A stretch of DNA of 64,000 nucleotides from Lentzea albida (GTDB lineage Bacteria; Actinomycetota; Actinomycetes; Mycobacteriales; Pseudonocardiaceae): NCBI RefSeq assembly GCF_900111005.1, contig NZ_FOFV01000001.1, forward strand, positions 806,001-870,000. The letters run 5' to 3'. The notes under the pieces were generated by a model. That model made no database searches. It worked only from the letters and a program-made list of their open reading frames with translations, and had not been told where the DNA came from. Shown in pieces: positions 55,859-64,000 of the stretch. The translations under genes and the position numbers were made by a program. Numbering within the stretch: the first letter of the stretch is position 1; every line of letters starts with the position of its first letter.

Positions 55859-56314
55859 TCAGGCCAGCGGAGCCGGGTCGTGCTTCGCCAGGTGCTGGAA
55901 GATGATCGACGTGCGAAAGCCGACGATCTCCTTGCGGTGACTCAGCCTGTCGACCAGGAACGCGTGCAGGCGGTCGTTGTCCTGCGCGCTCACGTGGATC
56001 ACGAAGTCGTCGTTGCCCGCCATCACGAACACCGCCGTCACCTCCGGCAGACCGTGGGCGTACGCCTTGAAGGCGTCGATCACGGCCCGGCTGAGCGGCC
56101 GGACCTGCACCGACACCAACGCCTGCACGCCCCGGTTCAGCGCCGCCGGGGCGATGTCGGCGTGGTAACCCCGGATCACGCCCCGTTCACGCAGCAGCCG
56201 GGTCCGCTCCAGGCACGTCGACGGGGCGATGCCCACCTTGCGCGCGATGTCGCGGTTCGACTGCCGGGCATCGCGCTGCAGTTCCCGCACGATCGCCGAA
56301 TCAAGTTCGTCCAT
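55859..56314 (-). CDS. Lrp/AsnC-family regulator
   Basis: 151 residues from ATG 56314. N-terminal HTH with LDSAIVRELQRDARQSNRDIARKVGIAPSTCLERTRLL and C-terminal ligand domain with ALVSVQVRPLSRAV and VFVMAGNDDFVIHV. It is divergent from an amino-acid dehydrogenase gene, so branched-chain amino acids are the likely signal. Two palindromes are in the shared spacer. Convergent with the flavoprotein gene, one base between stops. Confidence 0.88.
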   Translation of the reverse strand: MDELDSAIVRELQRDARQSNRDIARKVGIAPSTCLERTRLLRERGVIRGYHADIAPAALNRGVQALVSVQVRPLSRAVIDAFKAYAHGLPEVTAVFVMAGNDDFVIHVSAQDNDRLHAFLVDRLSHRKEIVGFRTSIIFQHLAKHDPAPLA

Positions 56315-56335
56315 GTCGCTTCCCAGCTCGTCGCA

Positions 56336-56412
56336 CCGAACGAAGTTCGGCGCAGCGCCCACAACGGTGACGATCACCCTAGCTTCGACATCGAGAGTTG
56401 GTCGAAGTTCGA
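56336..56412. promoter_or_regulatory. Palindromic sites between the Lrp regulator and the dehydrogenase
   Basis: CCGAAC-GAA-GTTCGG (56336-56350) is a perfect 15-bp palindrome and TCGAA-G-TTCGA (56402-56412) a perfect 11-bp one; both share CGAA(N)GTTCG-like half sites and flank the divergent promoters. Likely Lrp operators. Confidence 0.5.
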
Positions 56413-56424
56413 GAGGGGACGTAC

Positions 56425-57387
56425 ATGTGGGAGCACGAACGGCTCGTCGTCCGCACGGGGAAGCGGTCCGGGGTGACCACCATGGTCGCCCTGCACTCGA
56501 CCGCGGCGGGCCCGGCGGTCGGCGGGTGCCGGATGAAGCCGTACGCGCGGATCACCGACGCCGTCGAGGACGTGCTGCGGCTGTCGAAGGCCATGACCCT
56601 GAAGTGCGAGGCGGCCGGGATTCCGCACGGGGGTGCCAAGAGCGTGATCGTGGCCGACCGCGAGCTCACGCCTGAGCTCCGGCGTGCGGTGCTGCTCGAC
56701 CACGCCGACCTGATCAACGAGTTCGGCGGCGCCTACCTCTCCGGTCCCGACGTAGGCACAGGACCGGACGACATGGCGGTGTTGCGGGAACTGACGCCGC
56801 ACGCCTACTGCCTGCCCGAGGAACAGGGTGGCACGGGCTCGTCGAGCGGCCCCACGGCGCGCGGCGTGCTGGCGGCGTTGAAGGCCGCGGCACGGCACAC
56901 GTTCGGCACGAGCGACCTGACCGGCAGGAAGGTCGTGGTCAGCGGGTTCGGTTCGGTCGGTGAGCTGATCGCCAGGGGGCTCGAAGGCGCGAACGTCGTG
57001 GTGTCCGATGTGGACGGGAGCAGGCGCACGGACGAGTTCGGCTGGGTGGAACCCGGCGAGGCGTACCGGACCAGGGCCGACGTGCTGGTCCCCGCCGCCG
57101 TGGGCGGGGTGCTGAGCCCGGAGGTCGTGCGGGACCTCGACGTGCGGCTGGTCGTCGGGCCCGCCAACAACCAGCTCACCGACGACGGCGTCGCCGCGTT
57201 GCTGGAGGAGCGCGGCATCGTCTGGGTGCCCGACCACGTCGCGAGCGCCGGCGGGGTGATCTACACGCTCGCCAGGGAGGACGACGGGGACGACCACGAG
57301 ACCGCGCTGAAGAGGGTCGACCGCATCGAGGCGACGGTGGAGAAGCTGCTCCGGACGAGTCGGCACGACCTGCCCATCGGGATGTGA
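56425..57387 (+). CDS. Leu/Val/Phe dehydrogenase family enzyme
   Basis: 320 residues from ATG 56425, supported by GAGAGGGGAC; a TTG at 56398 would add nine residues. Catalytic Lys motif GIPHGGAKSVIVAD, GPDVGTGPDDMAVL, and the NAD site VVVSGFGSVGELIARGL. These NAD-dependent enzymes deaminate a branched-chain or aromatic amino acid to the keto acid. Slightly short for valine dehydrogenases (about 360), mainly at the N-terminus. The Lrp regulator opposite supports a role in amino-acid catabolism. Confidence 0.88.
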   Translation: MWEHERLVVRTGKRSGVTTMVALHSTAAGPAVGGCRMKPYARITDAVEDVLRLSKAMTLKCEAAGIPHGGAKSVIVADRELTPELRRAVLLDHADLINEFGGAYLSGPDVGTGPDDMAVLRELTPHAYCLPEEQGGTGSSSGPTARGVLAALKAAARHTFGTSDLTGRKVVVSGFGSVGELIARGLEGANVVVSDVDGSRRTDEFGWVEPGEAYRTRADVLVPAAVGGVLSPEVVRDLDVRLVVGPANNQLTDDGVAALLEERGIVWVPDHVASAGGVIYTLAREDDGDDHETALKRVDRIEATVEKLLRTSRHDLPIGM

Positions 57388-57418
57388 ATCCCCGGCGGGC
57401 AGGTCGTCCGGTGAACGG

Positions 57419-57829
57419 TCAGGGCAGGACCTGGACCTGCTCGCCGACCATCAGGTTGTCGTAGAACACGAGTGACGCATCCATGGGCATCCGGATGCAG
57501 CCGTGCGACTGGACCGCCGTGTCACCCTGGTGGAACGCGATACCGGTCGTGGTGAAGTACACCGCGTTCGGCATCGGGCCGTTGTAGGGGACGCTCCAGT
57601 CGTTCTTCACCTTGCGCAGCACCGAGAACGTGCCCACCGGGGTCTCGTACCCCGGTTTGCCGTGGCTGACGGTCACCGGCCCGTAGCTCATCTGGCCGTT
57701 GAACACCAGCCACGCCTTGTTGGTGTGCTTTTCCAGGCACGCTCCGTTGTGGACGGTGCATCCCGCCTGAGCCTGTGCGGGAACAGCGAAGCCGAGGATC
57801 AGGAGCACCGTCGCGATCAGAACTCGCAT
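57419..57829 (-). CDS. L,D-transpeptidase (YkuD), small secreted, copy 1
   Basis: 136 residues with a Sec signal (about 1-22, FAVPAQAQA). YkuD catalytic motif IAFHQGDTAVQSHGCIRMP with His, Ser, Cys and Arg. The mature enzyme is nearly all catalytic domain (about 110 residues) with an extra N-terminal Cys pair (GCTVHNGAC). It would make 3-3 crosslinks in peptidoglycan or attach proteins. First of three tandem paralogues on the minus strand. Confidence 0.88.
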   Translation of the reverse strand: MRVLIATVLLILGFAVPAQAQAGCTVHNGACLEKHTNKAWLVFNGQMSYGPVTVSHGKPGYETPVGTFSVLRKVKNDWSVPYNGPMPNAVYFTTTGIAFHQGDTAVQSHGCIRMPMDASLVFYDNLMVGEQVQVLP

Positions 57830-57885
57830 CTCACATCACCCCTCAGTAGTGGAGTTGCCACTATGGGGTGATCTCAATCATAGCA

Positions 57886-58293
57886 TTATGGAAGTACCTG
57901 GACGCGCTCGCCGGGGAAGAGGTTGTTGTAGAAGACCTCGGAGTCGTTCCACGAGAGGCGCACGCAGCCGTGCGACTGGGAGTTCAGGTCACCCTGGTGG
58001 AACGCGATGCCGTCGTCGGTGAAGTAGACGGCGTTGGGCATCGGGCCGTTGTAGGGGACGCTCCAGTCGTTCTTCACCTTGCGCAGCACGGGGAAGGTGC
58101 CCACCGGTGTGCCGAATCCGGGCTTGCCGTGGCTGATCCGCACCGGTCCGTAGCTCGTCACGCCGTTGGTGACGAGCCAGGCCAGGTTCGTGTGCTTCTG
58201 CACGCACGCTCCGTTGTGGACGGTGCAGCCGGAGGCGTGCGCGGGTGCCGGGAAGCTAAGCAGCAGCAAGGCCGTGACGGCCAGGAGTCTCAT
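57886..58293 (-). CDS. L,D-transpeptidase (YkuD), small secreted, copy 2
   Basis: 135 residues, strongly similar to copy 1 over its length, with a Sec signal (FPAPAHASG) and the catalytic IAFHQGDLNSQSHGCVRLS. Shared KVKNDWSVPYNGPMPNAVYFT shows recent duplication. Same small architecture with the GCTVHNGAC pair. Confidence 0.88.
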   Translation of the reverse strand: MRLLAVTALLLLSFPAPAHASGCTVHNGACVQKHTNLAWLVTNGVTSYGPVRISHGKPGFGTPVGTFPVLRKVKNDWSVPYNGPMPNAVYFTDDGIAFHQGDLNSQSHGCVRLSWNDSEVFYNNLFPGERVQVLP

Positions 58294-58302
58294 GGTCGAT
58301 GA

Positions 58303-58830
58303 TCATGAGACCACCTGCACGGTCTCGCCAATCGAGAGGTTCTCGAAGTAGTACCGGGCGGCCTGCGGGTCGAGATGGATGCAGCCGTGCGACGGGTCGG
58401 TCAGCGAGCCCTCGTGGAACGCGATGCCGCTCTCGGTGAAGTACGTCGACCACGGCATCGGCGCGTTGTACGGCCGGCTCCACTCGTTCTTCACCTTGCG
58501 CAGCACCGGGAAGTCGCCGAGCGGCGTCTCGAAGCCGCGACGTCCGTGCGTGATCTTCGACGGGCCGTGGACGATCTTGTCGCCCCGCACGACCCACGAC
58601 TGGTTCGTCGAGAGCTGGATGCACGCACCGTCGCTGATGCTGCACGGCGTCGGCTTCACGACGGCCGGGGGAGGAGGCGGCGGAGGGGTCTCCGAGGTCG
58701 TCTTGGGAGGAGCCGACACGGAGGAGGTCGCCGTGGGGGACCCGGTCGCCTCGGGGATCTCGCCCTGTGCCGCCACCTGCGTGCACCCGGCCAGCGACAT
58801 CAACGCGACCGCCACGACCAGCATCCTCAT
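58303..58830 (-). CDS. L,D-transpeptidase (YkuD), lipoprotein, copy 3
   Basis: 175 residues from ATG 58830. It begins with a lipobox (LMSLAGC), so it is probably a lipoprotein, then a Pro/Thr-rich linker with a run of Pro, and a YkuD domain with IAFHEGSLTDPSHGCIHLD. The residue after HGCI is His where copies 1 and 2 have Arg, a deviation that could affect activity. Otherwise KVKNEWSRPYNAPMPWSTYFT is close to the other copies. Confidence 0.87.
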   Translation of the reverse strand: MRMLVVAVALMSLAGCTQVAAQGEIPEATGSPTATSSVSAPPKTTSETPPPPPPPAVVKPTPCSISDGACIQLSTNQSWVVRGDKIVHGPSKITHGRRGFETPLGDFPVLRKVKNEWSRPYNAPMPWSTYFTESGIAFHEGSLTDPSHGCIHLDPQAARYYFENLSIGETVQVVS

Positions 58831-58901
58831 CGCGCACCCCCATGCTCGTTCCATCCCTTGCCGAAGTAGACGGCGGGACGACCACGGGGGTTGCAACGCG
58901 A

Positions 58902-58935
58902 AGGCCCGCCTCCCGTAACGGTTGGGAGACGGGCC
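58902..58935. terminator. Terminator between the serine protease and the transpeptidase genes
   Basis: AGGCCCGCCTCCC (58902-58914) and GGGAGACGGGCCT (58923-58935) pair over 13 positions with one mismatch. Confidence 0.8.
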
Positions 58936-58967
58936 TCGGAACGCGCTTACCGATCTGCGTCAGAACC

Positions 58968-59738
58968 TCAGACGGTGCCGGCGTACTGGCTGATCCACGA
59001 GCGGAAGTACGGGACGTCCACGTAGATCGACGGGGCCTGGGCGCAGTTCGCGCCACCGCCGGAACGGCTGGTCGCGCCGATGAGCTCCCAGCGGCCGTTG
59101 ACGGACTTCACCTCGGGGCCACCCGAGTCGCCGTAGCAGGCGCCCTTGTTGCCGTCGGTGTTGTTGGTGCAGATCTCCGACGCCGCGTAGATGCCGGAGC
59201 ACCGGCTGTCCGACACGATCGACGTGTTGAGCTCCTGCAGGGTGACCGGAGCGCCACAGGCACCGCGGACGGGGCAGGTCTGGCCCCAGCCGATGATGCG
59301 CGTGGCCGTGCCGACCGCGCCCGACGACGCCGCCACGGGGGCGGGCGCCTGGCTGACGGACGTGTTGAGCTGCACGAGCGCCAGGTCGGCGGACGGGTGC
59401 GTGATGATGCGGGACGCCCCGGTGGTGGTGCCGCCGCTGGTGCGGTTGGTCGTGCCGATCCGGGTGCGGATCGACGACGCGGACGAGCCCTGGACGCAGT
59501 GCTTCGCCGTCACGACCCAGTTGGCCTTGATCAGGGTGCCGCCGCAGAAGTGGCTGCCGGAGGTGCTCTGCAGGGAGACCATCCAGGAGTAGACCTGCGT
59601 GGCGTTGCCGCCGCCGACGATCATCGGCGAGACGTCGCCGTCGGTGGTCGGAGCCGGAGCCGCGGTGGCCGCGACGGCCGAGGCGAGCAGGGCGCCAGCG
59701 GCCACGACGACTGCGGAGAACAACGAACGTGCCCTCAT
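58968..59738 (-). CDS. Secreted trypsin-like serine protease
   Basis: 256 residues with a Sec signal (about 1-27), a short propeptide and IVGGGN at the mature start. Catalytic triad: His in VVTAKHC, Asp in [11 protein letters not shown], Ser in [10 protein letters not shown]; the family's Cys pairs are present. An S1-family chymotrypsin-fold protease. The residue six before the active Ser is Asn-Lys region ([13 protein letters not shown]), so trypsin-like specificity (Asp189) is not certain. Extracellular nutrient or processing role. Confidence 0.92.
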   Translation of the reverse strand: MRARSLFSAVVVAAGALLASAVAATAAPAPTTDGDVSPMIVGGGNATQVYSWMVSLQSTSGSHFCGGTLIKANWVVTAKHCVQGSSASSIRTRIGTTNRTSGGTTTGASRIITHPSADLALVQLNTSVSQAPAPVAASSGAVGTATRIIGWGQTCPVRGACGAPVTLQELNTSIVSDSRCSGIYAASEICTNNTDGNKGACYGDSGGPEVKSVNGRWELIGATSRSGGGANCAQAPSIYVDVPYFRSWISQYAGTV

Positions 59739-59870
59739 CGTTGAGTGTCCTTTCCTGAACCCGGCGCAGGGTTGCCGGGGTCAGGACGAAAACTAAGGAC
59801 GAAGGTCACACCGTCACTAGGGTCACTCGTCTGGTCACCGAGCGTTCACAGTTCACAGTGAATGGGACAT

Positions 59871-60911
59871 TTACGGCAGCGGCTGCTGTGCGCCCTCGGG
59901 CAGGTCGAAGTCGACCGAGGAGTATTCGCGCAGCTTGTGCAGGCTGTGGAAGCCGTCGATCATGCGCACGGTGCCGGACTTGGACCGCATCACGATCGAC
60001 TGCGTGGTGCAGCCGCCCGCGCGGTAGTGCACACCGCGCAGAAGGTCACCATCGGTCACACCCGTCGCGCAGAAGAAGACGTTGTCGCCGCTGACGAGGT
60101 CGTTCGTCGTCAGCACACGCGACAGGTCGTGGCCCGCGCCGATCGCCTTCTCGCGCTCCTCGTCGTCCTTGGGCCACAACCGGCCCTGGATGGCGCCACC
60201 GACGCACTTGAGCGCCGCCGCCGCGATGATGCCCTCGGGCGTGCCGCCGATGCCCACGAGCATGTCCACGCCCGACGTGGGCCGCGCCGCCGCGATCGCA
60301 CCCGCCACGTCGCCGTCGGAGATGAAGTGGATGCGCGCGCCCGCCTGCCGGACCTCCTGCACGATGCCCTCGTGCCGCGGCCGGTCGAGGATGCACACGT
60401 TCACGTCGGAGACGTCGCTGTGCTTGGCCTTCGCGACGCGCCGGATGTTCTCGGCGAGCGGCGCGGTGATGTCGATGACGTCGGCCGCCTCCGGGCCCAC
60501 GGCGAGCTTCTCCATGTAGAACACGGCGGACGGGTCGAACATCGCCCCGCGCTCGGCCACGGCCAGCACCGCCAGCGCGTTCGGCATGCCCTTCGACATC
60601 AGCGTGGTGCCGTCGATCGGGTCGACCGCGACGTCGCACTCGGGGCCCTCGCCGTTGCCGACCTCTTCGCCGTTGAACAGCATGGGCGCCTCGTCCTTCT
60701 CGCCCTCGCCGATCACCACGACGCCTCTCATCGAGACGGTGTGGATGAGCTTGCGCATCGCGTCGACGGCCGCGCCGTCACCGCCGTTCTTGTCGCCCCG
60801 GCCCACCCAGCGGCCCGCGGCCATCGCCGCGGCCTCGGTGACGCGCACGAGCTCCAATGCCAGGTTCCGGTCGGGGGCTTCGCGACGTCGTTCCGCGGGG
60901 GTGTTCACCAT
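59871..60911 (-). CDS. glpX: Class II fructose-1,6-bisphosphatase
   Basis: 346 residues. GlpX motifs: [36 protein letters not shown], and [15 protein letters not shown]. It removes the 1-phosphate of fructose-1,6-bisphosphate in gluconeogenesis and is the main FBPase of actinobacteria. In conserved order before xseB. Confidence 0.95.
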   Translation of the reverse strand: MVNTPAERRREAPDRNLALELVRVTEAAAMAAGRWVGRGDKNGGDGAAVDAMRKLIHTVSMRGVVVIGEGEKDEAPMLFNGEEVGNGEGPECDVAVDPIDGTTLMSKGMPNALAVLAVAERGAMFDPSAVFYMEKLAVGPEAADVIDITAPLAENIRRVAKAKHSDVSDVNVCILDRPRHEGIVQEVRQAGARIHFISDGDVAGAIAAARPTSGVDMLVGIGGTPEGIIAAAALKCVGGAIQGRLWPKDDEEREKAIGAGHDLSRVLTTNDLVSGDNVFFCATGVTDGDLLRGVHYRAGGCTTQSIVMRSKSGTVRMIDGFHSLHKLREYSSVDFDLPEGAQQPLP

Positions 60912-60978
60912 TGCGCGCCTCCATGCGACTACTCAGCGTGCCGGATTTTGTGATCGGCAGCTGAATCCTTGCACGGGA

Positions 60979-61194
60979 TCACGCGTCGGAAACGTCCTCC
61001 TCGACGACAGCGAGAGCTGCATCGATTCGCTCACGTGCACCGGCGAGATGCTGCTCACACGTCTTGGCGAGCGCCTCCCCGCGTTCCCACAGCGCGAGGG
61101 AGTCCTCCAGCGACAGGCCACCGGCCTCCAGCTTGCGGACCACCTCGACCAGTTCGTCACGGGCGGCTTCGTAACCGAGTGTTTCCGAACTCAC
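60979..61194 (-). CDS. xseB: Exodeoxyribonuclease VII small subunit
   Basis: 71 residues from GTG 61194, overlapping the stop of the upstream gene (GTGA). Helical coiled-coil with [28 protein letters not shown], typical of XseB. It binds the large subunit XseA; several copies coat one XseA. Here it is separated from xseA by one extra gene. Confidence 0.92.
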   Translation of the reverse strand: MSSETLGYEAARDELVEVVRKLEAGGLSLEDSLALWERGEALAKTCEQHLAGARERIDAALAVVEEDVSDA

Positions 61195-61535
61195 GCGGAT
61201 TGGCTCCTCAGACGGCTCAGCACGGTCGCGACGGCCAGGTCGTAGCCGACCAGCGCCTCCGCGAACTCCTCGCCGTCACCCTCTCGCACCGCCTCGTCGA
61301 TGAGCGCCTCGGCCTCCGCGACGCGCCGGTACTGGACCGTGCCGGCGGTGGCCTCGCTCAGGTCGTGCAACGTCAGGATCAGCGTGCGGCGGCCCGTGGT
61401 GTCGCAGTCGCCCACCATCGCCGTCCAGCACTCGGCCGCGGCGCGGTTCGCCGCCTCCGCCTTCGTGCGCAGCCCCGTCGCGCACTCGCCGGCCGCCTCC
61501 ATGGTCAGGGGCAGGAACACGGCATCACGCATCAT
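61191..61535 (-). CDS. Hypothetical protein between xseA and xseB
   Basis: 114 residues from ATG 61535 with a strong GGGGGAGGTACCG site. Mainly helical: [84 protein letters not shown]. No signal or membrane segment. It overlaps the end of xseA by 11 bases and xseB by 4, so all three are co-translated. Two Cys. I do not recognise the family; the tight coupling suggests association with exonuclease VII. Confidence 0.68.
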   Translation of the reverse strand: MMRDAVFLPLTMEAAGECATGLRTKAEAANRAAAECWTAMVGDCDTTGRRTLILTLHDLSEATAGTVQYRRVAEAEALIDEAVREGDGEEFAEALVGYDLAVATVLSRLRSQSA

Positions 61536-62763
61536 CGGTACCTCCCCCTTCCGCAGTGGTGACAGTGGCGTGCACTGCTCCGTCAACGACGCGTACCCGC
61601 AGTTGTGTTCCGCTCGGCGCGTCCGTCACAGATCGCAGCACGCCGTCCGGACCGTCAGGTGTGACCAGTTGCACAACGGCGTATCCGCGGGCCAGCGTGG
61701 CGGCTGGTCCGAGGGTCGTCAAGCGGGCCTTGGTCCCCGACAGGTGGACGTCCTCGCGGTCGAGTCGTTGCGTGACCGCCCGGCGGCCCTGGTCGCGAAA
61801 GCGCTTCACTTCCTCTGACCTGCGCTCCAGCGGGCCGTGGGGGTCCGAAAGCACTGGTCGGGACCTCAGCGCGTCGAGCAGCTTGCGCTCCCGGTCGACC
61901 CAGCCGTGCAGCGCGCGCCGGCCGCGGTCGCGCATCTGGCGGACGCGTTCACTCTCTTCGGCGACATCGGGAACCACCCGTTTGCCAGCGTCGGTGGGCG
62001 TCGAACACCGCACGTCAGCGACGTGGTCGAGCAGCGGGGTGTCCGGTTCGTGGCCGATCGCGGACATGACCGGCGTGCGGCACTGGGAGACCGCGCGGCA
62101 CAGCGCCTCGTCGGAGAACGGCAGCAGGTCCTCCACGCTGCCGCCGCCGCGGGCGATGATGATCACGTCGCACTCCGGATCGCGTTCCAGAGTGGACAGT
62201 GCGGTCATCACCTGCGTGACGGCGGTGGGGCCCTGCACGGCGACGTTGATGACGCGGAAGTGCGCGCCGGGCCACCGGTTCCGGGCGTTCGTGAGCACGT
62301 CCCGCTCGGCCGCCGACGCGCGACCGGTGATGAGCCCGATCTTGTTCGGCAGGAACGGCGGGCGGCGCTTGCGGCGCGGGTCGAACAGGCCCTCGGCGTG
62401 CAGCAGCTTGCGCAGCCGTTCCATGCGCGCCAGCAACTCGCCGATGCCGACGGCGCGGATGTCGTCCGCTCGCAGGCTCAGCGTGCCGCGGTTCGGGTAG
62501 AAGCTGATCTTGCCGTGCGCGATCACCCTGCTGCCCTCGGTGAGCTGCAGCTCGCGGACCATCGACGCGTTGGCCGTGATCGACATGGACATGTCGACGC
62601 TCGGGTCGCGCAGCGTCAGGAACGCCGTCGAGCTGCGCGCGTTGAGCTGCGTGACCTGGCCCTCGACCCAGACGTCGCCGAGCCGGTTGATCCAGTCGAG
62701 CAGCTTGCGGGCGACCGTCCGCACCGGCCACGGGTTCTCCGGCGTGGATTTCGCTTCAGTCAC
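61525..62763 (-). CDS. xseA: Exodeoxyribonuclease VII large subunit
   Basis: 412 residues from GTG 62763, overlapping the upstream stop (GTGA). N-terminal OB fold ([23 protein letters not shown]), then the catalytic domain with [36 protein letters not shown] and [17 protein letters not shown], and a coiled-coil region ending the protein. Degrades single-stranded DNA to oligonucleotides in repair. Confidence 0.95.
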   Translation of the reverse strand: MTEAKSTPENPWPVRTVARKLLDWINRLGDVWVEGQVTQLNARSSTAFLTLRDPSVDMSMSITANASMVRELQLTEGSRVIAHGKISFYPNRGTLSLRADDIRAVGIGELLARMERLRKLLHAEGLFDPRRKRRPPFLPNKIGLITGRASAAERDVLTNARNRWPGAHFRVINVAVQGPTAVTQVMTALSTLERDPECDVIIIARGGGSVEDLLPFSDEALCRAVSQCRTPVMSAIGHEPDTPLLDHVADVRCSTPTDAGKRVVPDVAEESERVRQMRDRGRRALHGWVDRERKLLDALRSRPVLSDPHGPLERRSEEVKRFRDQGRRAVTQRLDREDVHLSGTKARLTTLGPAATLARGYAVVQLVTPDGPDGVLRSVTDAPSGTQLRVRVVDGAVHATVTTAEGGGTDDA

Positions 62764-63254
62764 GACTGCGCTTTCACCGTCGCGATCCGGCGGTTGAGCA
62801 TCCCGACGAACTCAGGCCGCGACTCGTGCGCCTTCTCGTAGCGCAGGAGCTCCTCGAGCTGCTCGGCGTCGAGGTTGCGCAGCCGCGCGCGGAGCTGGGC
62901 AATCGACAGCTCGTCGTAGGACGGCAGGAACACGGGCACGTCGGCGATGGCGCGTTCCTCCTCCTCCCACGGGTCGTCGGCGGGAGTTTCCTGAGAAGTC
63001 GTGACGGGCGTCTCGTCCTCGTCGAAGGTCGCCCACTCCGGTTCTTCCTCGGCGGGGCGCAGTCCGGAGAGGACGTCGTCGCCCTTGATGGCGAGTTCGG
63101 TCACATGCTGCTGCACGCGCATCGAGAGCTGCATCGCCTCGCTGACCACCGTCAACGGGAGTCCGGCGAGCTGCTGGGGCAGCCTGCGGGCCTGTTCGAG
63201 GGCGGTCACGGCGAGGCCGGCGGCGACGCGGACACCCAGTGGCAGTGGCTTCAT
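62760..63254 (-). CDS. Conserved actinobacterial protein, lipid-droplet-associated type
   Basis: 164 residues from ATG 63254. N-terminal amphipathic region ([26 protein letters not shown]), an acidic middle ([12 protein letters not shown]) and a helical C-terminus ([42 protein letters not shown]). It sits before xseA as Rv1109c does in M. tuberculosis (from memory), a family annotated as lipid-droplet-associated. Function is not settled. Divergent from ispH. Confidence 0.8.
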   Translation of the reverse strand: MKPLPLGVRVAAGLAVTALEQARRLPQQLAGLPLTVVSEAMQLSMRVQQHVTELAIKGDDVLSGLRPAEEEPEWATFDEDETPVTTSQETPADDPWEEEERAIADVPVFLPSYDELSIAQLRARLRNLDAEQLEELLRYEKAHESRPEFVGMLNRRIATVKAQS

Positions 63255-63317
63255 GGTCCTAAGCCTGCCGCAACCGCGTCTGAAATGCCTAGGACCGGGC
63301 CTGGGTACCCTGAGGGC

Positions 63318-64000
63318 ATGCCCAAGCGAGTCCTGTTGGCGAAGCCGCGTGGTTACTGCGCGGGCGTTGATCGTGCCGTCGAGACGGTCGAGCTCGCCCT
63401 CGAGAAGTACGGCGCACCTGTCTACGTGCGCAAGGAGATCGTCCACAACAAGTACGTCGTGGAGACGCTGTCCGACCGCGGTGCCATCTTCGTCAACGAG
63501 ACGGACGAGGTGCCCGAGGGCGCGCTCGTGGTGTTCTCGGCGCACGGCGTGTCGCCCGCCGTCCACGCGGAGGCCGAGCAGCGCTCGCTGCGCACGATCG
63601 ACGCCACCTGCCCGCTGGTGACGAAGGTCCACAAGGAAGCGGTGCGGTTCGCCAAGGAGGACTACGACATCCTCCTGATCGGCCACGAGGGCCACGAGGA
63701 GGTCGAGGGCACCGCCGGTGAGGCGCCGGACCACGTCCAGCTCGTCGACACCGCCGAGGACGCCGCCACCGTCGAGGTGCGCGACCCCTCCAAGGTCATC
63801 TGGCTGTCGCAGACGACGCTCTCGGTCGACGAGACCATGGTGCGCGTGCGCCAGCTCAAGGACCGCTTCCCCGAGCTGCAGGACCCGCCGTCCGACGACA
63901 TCTGCTACGCCACCTCGAACCGCCAGACCGCGGTGAAGACGATGGCGCCGTCGTGCGACCTCGTGCTCGTGGTGGGCTCGAAGAACTCCTCCAACTCCGT
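63318..64000 (+). CDS. ispH: 4-Hydroxy-3-methylbut-2-enyl diphosphate reductase (IspH), 5' part
   Basis: First 227 residues from ATG 63318; the gene continues beyond the window. Cluster Cys residues are in [29 protein letters not shown] and [26 protein letters not shown] is also typical. IspH is the last enzyme of the MEP pathway, making IPP and DMAPP with a [4Fe-4S] cluster. Probable -10 TACCCT and GAGGG precede the start. Confidence 0.95.
   Translation, partial: MPKRVLLAKPRGYCAGVDRAVETVELALEKYGAPVYVRKEIVHNKYVVETLSDRGAIFVNETDEVPEGALVVFSAHGVSPAVHAEAEQRSLRTIDATCPLVTKVHKEAVRFAKEDYDILLIGHEGHEEVEGTAGEAPDHVQLVDTAEDAATVEVRDPSKVIWLSQTTLSVDETMVRVRQLKDRFPELQDPPSDDICYATSNRQTAVKTMAPSCDLVLVVGSKNSSNS

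Overview
The window is one contiguous stretch of a high-GC actinomycete chromosome. GTG starts are common, third codon positions are almost always G or C, many genes look leaderless, and the content (mycothiol amidase Mca, GuaB1, DUF4307, PucR and MocR regulators, chaplin-like peptides, a sortase, PQQ genes) fits a mycelial member of the Pseudonocardiaceae (Lentzea, Saccharothrix or a relative). That placement is inference. From memory, the order fadA, SGNH, cbs, proline-rich RDD protein, metB, greA, DUF4307, mca, small membrane protein, DUF255 protein, hemolysin III, prenyl transferase, phoH2, fum, glpX, xseB, xseA, ispH follows the Mycobacterium tuberculosis Rv1074c-Rv1110 region, so most of 20-64 kb is a conserved core with inserted accessory blocks.

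1-8.4 kb: the 3' end of a type II NADH dehydrogenase; a 40-residue peptide gene overlapping an ATP-grasp ligase gene (candidate RiPP pair); a tRNA with anticodon UAA but a short variable loop; a McrB_N-DUF3883 nuclease-like protein; a minus-strand cassette of a Tat-exported beta-propeller, a ceramidase-like hydrolase and a tachylectin-like propeller; an SDR and an inositol-phosphatase-family gene.

8.5-20.3 kb: secreted SGNH hydrolase and a PucR regulator; a complete pqqA-C-D-E-B operon divergent from an exported PQQ-type sugar dehydrogenase, with palindromes between them; an exported polysaccharide deacetylase; a sortase overlapping its likely substrate; a Bax-inhibitor-1-family membrane protein; a GNAT and a small Cys protein.

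20.3-31 kb: conserved core with thiolase, transsulfuration (cbs, metB), tyrosine catabolism (hppD with an Lrp regulator), greA and mca.

31-44.7 kb is the most accessory part: a translationally coupled Hen1-Pnkp RNA-repair operon that continues into two COG3541-type nucleotidyltransferases, a YyaL/DUF255 protein, a DMT exporter/MocR pair, a tiny exported peptide with three REHI repeats, ATP-dependent DNA ligase LigB, two copies of a dispersed ~135-bp repeat, and two separate tandem arrays of 31-bp period.

44.7-64 kb: guaB1 with an ABC exporter, phoH2, a DUF885 protein, two chaplin-like peptides, a cis-prenyl transferase, fumC, a ferredoxin-reductase-like flavoprotein, an Lrp/amino-acid dehydrogenase pair, three tandem L,D-transpeptidases, a trypsin-like protease, glpX, the xse genes with an extra gene between them, and the start of ispH. 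No CRISPR array, prophage, insertion sequence or rRNA was seen.
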